Assembly (NCBI GenBank): GCA_032622095.1
Contig: CP136066.1
Span: 174,031,164 to 174,095,163, forward strand
DNA length: 64,000 bases
Direction of reading: 5' to 3'
DNA from: Siphonodentalium dalli
Lineage: Eukaryota; Mollusca; Scaphopoda; Gadilida; Siphonodentaliidae
The notes below the pieces were generated by a model. It searched no databases and had not been told where the DNA came from. It saw only the letters and a program-made list of their open reading frames with translations. This document shows positions 52,901 to 58,900 of the stretch, one piece after another. Numbering within the stretch: the first letter of the stretch is position 1; each line of letters opens with the position of its first letter. The position numbers were made by a program, and so were the translations under genes.

Positions 52901-55900
52901 TTTATTATCAAATTAACACATTTTTTATTTTCTTCAGAAAGTTTCTTTATTAGTTTAATTTCTCTATATCCCTGTTGGCATCTCAGCTGTTGTTGGAAAC
53001 TTACTTAGGTTTCCCTGGAAGTTGACTGGCAGTACAATGACAGTGGAAAGAACACATATGACAGCAAGATATGCGAGAAGATATCGCTGAAACGTGAGGT
53101 ACTGAATAGCATCCCGCCCGCTCTTCTTTAGGATATCCACATCCCTGCATTATAAAACAAATATATGAATTCAAAACAGAAAAGATACCTAGACAAAGAA
53201 AATAATATTATTTCCAGATAAACAAAGGATAACTTTACAAAGAAATAAGCAAACAGAACTGGGCACTCAAGTCTGAGTTTAGCGTGTCTGAGATTTGCAG
53301 AATGACATCCATAGAGGGTGACTTTATTGATGCTACCACACACCGTGGGCTAGCATCACCAAATTCACCATCTGGAGACCTCAATCTGCTTCAGCCTCAT
53401 CTTCGGGGGAAGTAACTATAGTCTCAAATTAACATTGTTTTTAGTTACTTTTCCCTTCTGTTCAGTTTCTATATCCCCTAATTTGCAGAAGATAAAATGC
53501 ATAATCGAGGTGACTTATGGGTAAACATCACCAACTTAAACTGGTGATGGCATCACTAAATTCACCCTCTGTGGACCTCATTCTGCAAATGTCAGACACA
53601 CTAAATTCAGGCTTGTGGGCACTCTTTTAAAGGCACTCCCGATGGCGAACCTCCATATAAAAATTCATTGACATCCGACAAACTATGGCTTACATATCTG
53701 CGCAGACAGACAGAAAACCACTATTTCCAGATAGACAAAGAAAGATAAAACTCTAGAATGGAAACGCAAATTATTTTCATGCGCCTTCTTTTGAAAGTAC
53801 TCGATGGCAAACCCCCATACCAAATTTCATTCAGATCTGATAGATCGGCAAGAAACACAGATGGACAATCAAGTATACCCCTATTTGAAAAATAGAGGTA
53901 GATATTCTTTGAACATCATACATTGTTAGAAACTTTGAGATACACTTGTCCAGTTGCACTAATTTCTGAGAACCCAATGATGAATCATGGCCACCTACTA
54001 GTGCGTTGAAGTAGGTCCGTAGGTGCTATTAACCATATAGCCCACAAAGTGCACTTTTAAGTCCGTAATAGTTACAGACGTCATAGCAGCGATGAGGTTA
54101 AGGAACCCGTACTTCATTTACATCACAAAAGTACGGACAGCTTAATTACTTCAATCAGATATAGCATACCCAGTAATCAAGAACAGTACAATCAGTACGA
54201 TGAATGACCAGGATTACCATGTCATGAAAACAGAGAACAATTTGTCTGCATAAAATTGAGACCAGACCATAACAAATTAGTCTATTCTTCATTATGTCTT
54301 GCAGACATCCTACCCTTTATCTTGTAATCCATACTTTGGTGGTGGATCAAGTCTGAATTTAGTGTGTCTAACATTTGCAGAATGAGGCCCCCAGTTGGTG
54401 AATTTAGTGACACTATCACGCATGGTGGGCTAGCATCACCAAATTCACCCTCTGGGGACGTCAATCTGCTTAATTTGGCCTCATCTTCTGGGAAGTATCT
54501 ATTGTCTCAATTGACGTTGTTTTAGTTACTTTTTCCCTTCAGTTCAGTTTCTATATCCTTTAATTTGCAGAAAATAAAATTCATAATCGAGGCGACTAAA
54601 GGGTGAACATCACCAACCTCAACTGAGGAATTTCAATCTGATCCAATGTCTCCCATAGCAGTTGAGGCTTAAGATGAGGTTCCCAGGGGGTAATTTGGTG
54701 CTGCTAGCCAGCTGTGCGGGATAGCATCAGTAAATTCACCCTCTGGGGACATCATTCTGCAAATGTGACCCGCCATATCAAATCCAGTTGGAAGTCGGGA
54801 TTTTTTTACCCTGTGCTCTTATATATGCAAGTCGACCATAGATCGCCTTGCATATATAAGAGAATGCATTGGCCTAACAATTTTTTATCATGTTTTTTAA
54901 ATAAATGTTTCTTACAATTTTTAGGACATAAAATAAAAAAACATCCATTACCCTGCAGGGAGCCCCACACATATATAGAAGCACCTAGAAGAGTGTCGTC
55001 TGCTCATGTTTGTCTGGGGCTCTGTACATGGGTGAAATTATAAAATTGTTAAAGAATACAAGAACAAATTATTAAAATTGTAAAAAATTGTTAGGCCAAT
55101 GCATTCTCTTATATATGCGAGGCGACCTATGGTCGACTAGCATATATAAGAGAATGCATTGGCACAGGGTAAAAAAATCCCGACTTCCGACTGGATTTGA
55201 TATGGCGGGTCACAAATGTCAGACACACTAAATGCAGGCATGTGGTGGATTACCATTGTGGGGGGGGAAATACAGTAATGCCCTAAATAATTGACTCCTT
55301 AACCACAGCAGAATTATGGGTAACTTTTCAGGATTTAGTCGGAAATATGGCTTGTTGCCATTCATCGGAAAGCTCTCAAAATGTACTCAAATATTAGAAG
55401 TGATTAGTTGATTGGTTAGTACATATGTCCATTGCTCAACACATTAGTTATGAATTCTTGCTGACATGTACAGTTATAGAAAATTTTAATATTTTTTTTG
55501 TAGATGCTAAACTGGTTGAAAATTCCCACTTTAACCCCTATTGCAATGAGAGGGACCCGAGCACATAGGTCATTTGTTGAACATGTTATCTGAACATTTA
55601 TCTCCAATAAATATGAATCCTTCAGCATTGTATTATCTTTTCTTCTTACTGTCGTCTGCTAATTTAACATAAACACCCCTCCAAATGAATAATAGACCAT
55701 TCCAATGTATGCCTTTATAACTTAATGGGAGAAACCATTTAGTATAGAAAGGGAGGAAAATATGGTAATAGTAAATGTGTTTTTGGGAACTCACTCAAGA
55801 ATCCTTTTCTGAAGGAACCAGTGTTTCGAACCACCCATCTCTGAGGGCTAGGGGGACACTCATGTTCCAACCACAACACAGTGATGGATACTGTGTCCGA

Positions 55901-58900
55901 GTGAGTGTGTCGGCTATTACTATGTGATGGTTTTGGACACCCTATTTTCAGTTCCTGGCTGCTAGCAAAGTCACATTGCAGATGCCCACATACAAATGAC
56001 GATAACCTTAAAAGCAATCCTTTGGGGAGGGGGTCTTCAGCTTCAAATTTATAACTGCTCCCCCTCCAACCCCCCATAGGTCCAGAAAATCCATTTGCTC
56101 TCAAGAGGAATCCCCTCACCACAAAAAGGGAAGTAAATATCAAATTGATACCTCAACTTTCCACTGCTGGAATTTCCAAACATGCCATAACTCCCCCCCC
56201 ACCCCCTCCACAGCTATAGTTGCACATTGTCAAATCCATGGTCAATACCTCTCATAACGGGAGCTGCGCTGGTCCAGCATTAAGGATCCTGTGCCAGTGT
56301 ATTCTCTTATATATGCACGTCTCCAATAGGGAACCTCGCATATATAAGAGAATGCACTGGCTTAATTACAAGCTCAATGTAAATATTGTTAGGCCAATGT
56401 ATTCTCTTATATATGCGAGGCTCCCTATGGGAGACTCACATATATAAGACAGGGTTCCCACTCATTACTACTATCCAAATTTAAGCACTATTCAAGTACT
56501 TTTCATGGACCTCAATGATAAATTTCAAGACAATTATGGCGCCATCATAAAATGCCCTGTAGACATTCTTCCAATAAGAATTTTTTTTGCTTTCTTATAA
56601 TATTGAATGAAACAGTGCAAGGGGTATATGTTCTATGTCTTCTATGAAAATACGGCTCAAAGAAAATTATCGGACAAAATTTTTATAAGGATTTGAGAGA
56701 AATTATTGTTAAAAAATACACAATTTAACTAAATTCAAGCACTTTTCAAGGGTGATGGTAAAAATCAAGCAGTATTCAAGGAAGAAAATTAATTGAATCA
56801 CTTTTCAAGGAAGGGTCTGATATTCAAGTACTTTTCAAAAGACTGGGAACCCTGTAAGATAATGCATTGGCACAGGGTTTTCGCAAAATTTCAGGAAGCT
56901 CCAGCCATGGGAGGATTAAGTCCAAAAAATTGGATTGAAAGTAGGCAACTTTAAAAAATGGCTGGGGTGTCTCCAATATTCAGTCTGTCACTTGCAGAAA
57001 CCTACTCAACAATGAGGGTAAACTAATAAAAGAAATTCTTATGGGGCCTATATTTCATTTATATATGAAATAGGAAATTACAGACCACTTAAAACAGAAC
57101 TCGAGTCGTTACACAACCAGGACCCTGAATGAATGTGAATGTCAAGTTCAATAAACAAAGCAATCAAGTACTAATAGGAAACAGTGCAGAAATAACAATA
57201 CCTCCGGGATGCAACCCACTCCTTCCTCCAAGTAACCATAGATATTATCGGCACGGCAATATGCAAATGAAGGCAAATCAATATACCATATCCCTGGGAG
57301 AGATCTACGATATTAATGCATGGCATTGTGACCTGCAGTAATAGCTAATGAATATTCATAGATAAGATTCTTAACAAAACTTGGTGTGATATGAAGGTTG
57401 AAAGCTAATCAAATCGTAATAGAACTATCTATAAGTGACAAACCATATGCTACTAATGGTCTCATGGCAGTAGATAAATTTTCATTGCTGACAATTGATT
57501 TATTTAACCGTTTCATGACAGGAGCTGCGCTGGTGGAGCATTAATCATTACATGACTGGAGCTTCGGGAAATTTTGTGAAAACTCTGTGCCAGTGCATTC
57601 TCTTATATATGTGAGTCTTACATAGGGAGCCTCACATATATAAGAGAATACAACAATATTTACATTAACCTTGTAAGCCAGTACATTCTCTTATATATAA
57701 GAGAATGCACTGGCATAGGATCTTTAATGCTGCACTAGTGCAGCTCATGTCATGAAAGGGTTAAAGTGACTTAATTTCGATCCTCATAATAAAGCTAGGA
57801 TTGCTCACTTGTCATACTCCAGTGATCAAAACAGGTTGATATACATGAATACAAAATCCATTTTTGTTGCTAAATTGAGCAGGGTCATGATGACAGGGTG
57901 TGATTACCCCACCCTAAGGCCTGCTTAAGATTCGATGAGAATCACCGAATTGATTTTCGTAATGATTCTTGCAAAACTTTTTAATTTTTAGTGCTTTATG
58001 ACTAACTTGATTCAGCATTTGTTCTTGCAAAATTAAATGTATTTTGAGCCCTTCTCCCCCCCCCCCCCCCCCCCCCCCCCACGCCAAACATCATAAATTT
58101 TCTTTGGAAATTTCAAACCAAAGATAGGTTGAAATAGTTCTAGTAAGTCAAATATCCCCAACAGTTGTACAGTTTGTTAAACCAGTAGAATCAAGTATGT
58201 GGAATAATTAGAAGGAATTTGTACTTATTTTCACTTTCAACAACCCTCGAGTGACGAGATTCAGCTGTGAGATCTATTGTTTACACACGTTACTGTAAAA
58301 GGGATGCCAGTGTTGTTTTTCTCAGTAATGAACAATAACTCTAAAATACAAATAGTGTTGATCACGATCAGTTGCGGTGCGTTGCATAGTTCCTTATTAC
58401 ATTAATTGCAACAGCAATAATTTCTTTGTATCAAAACATAAATTGTAGCAATTGGAATAAATATTCTGATAAATACCGTAATGAGTAAAATTTGGACACT
58501 TCAAGAAATAGGAATAAATTCGGTTATATACCGATAGGATATCAATCGTAGAAGTTGTTATTTGTTAGCAGGAATTTCCAATAACTTGATATTGACATCG
58601 TGAATGCCTTGTGGGGGCTTTAACCCTTCCATGACTTCCTGAAATTTAGTGAAAACCCTGTGCCAATGCATTCTCTTATATATGCGAGTCTCCCATAGGG
58701 AGCCTCACATATATAAGATACCGGTAATACATTTGCCTAACAATATTCACTTTGACCTTGTAAGCCAGTGCATTCTCTTATATATATATGCGAGGCTCCC
58801 TATGGGAGACTCACATATATAAGAGAATGCACTGGCACAGGATCTTTGATGATGCACATGGGCAGCTCCCTTTATGAAAGGGTTAATATTCGCCATTGGT

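Noticed and set aside
55795-55847. Candidate TMEM63 exon on the minus strand ([14 protein letters not shown]) with acceptor, donor and correct end phase
   Set aside because: The short exon at 58978-59015 ([12 protein letters not shown]) fits the conserved pre-TM1 block far better and joins exon 4 in phase; the candidate replaces that block without similarity.
55739-56143. 134-residue minus-strand ORF
   Set aside because: No domain or family similarity recognised, lies in intron 3, runs over a PB4 fragment end.
57129-57341. 70-codon plus-strand ORF with unbiased composition
   Set aside because: No recognisable motif, no splice or promoter context, length within chance.
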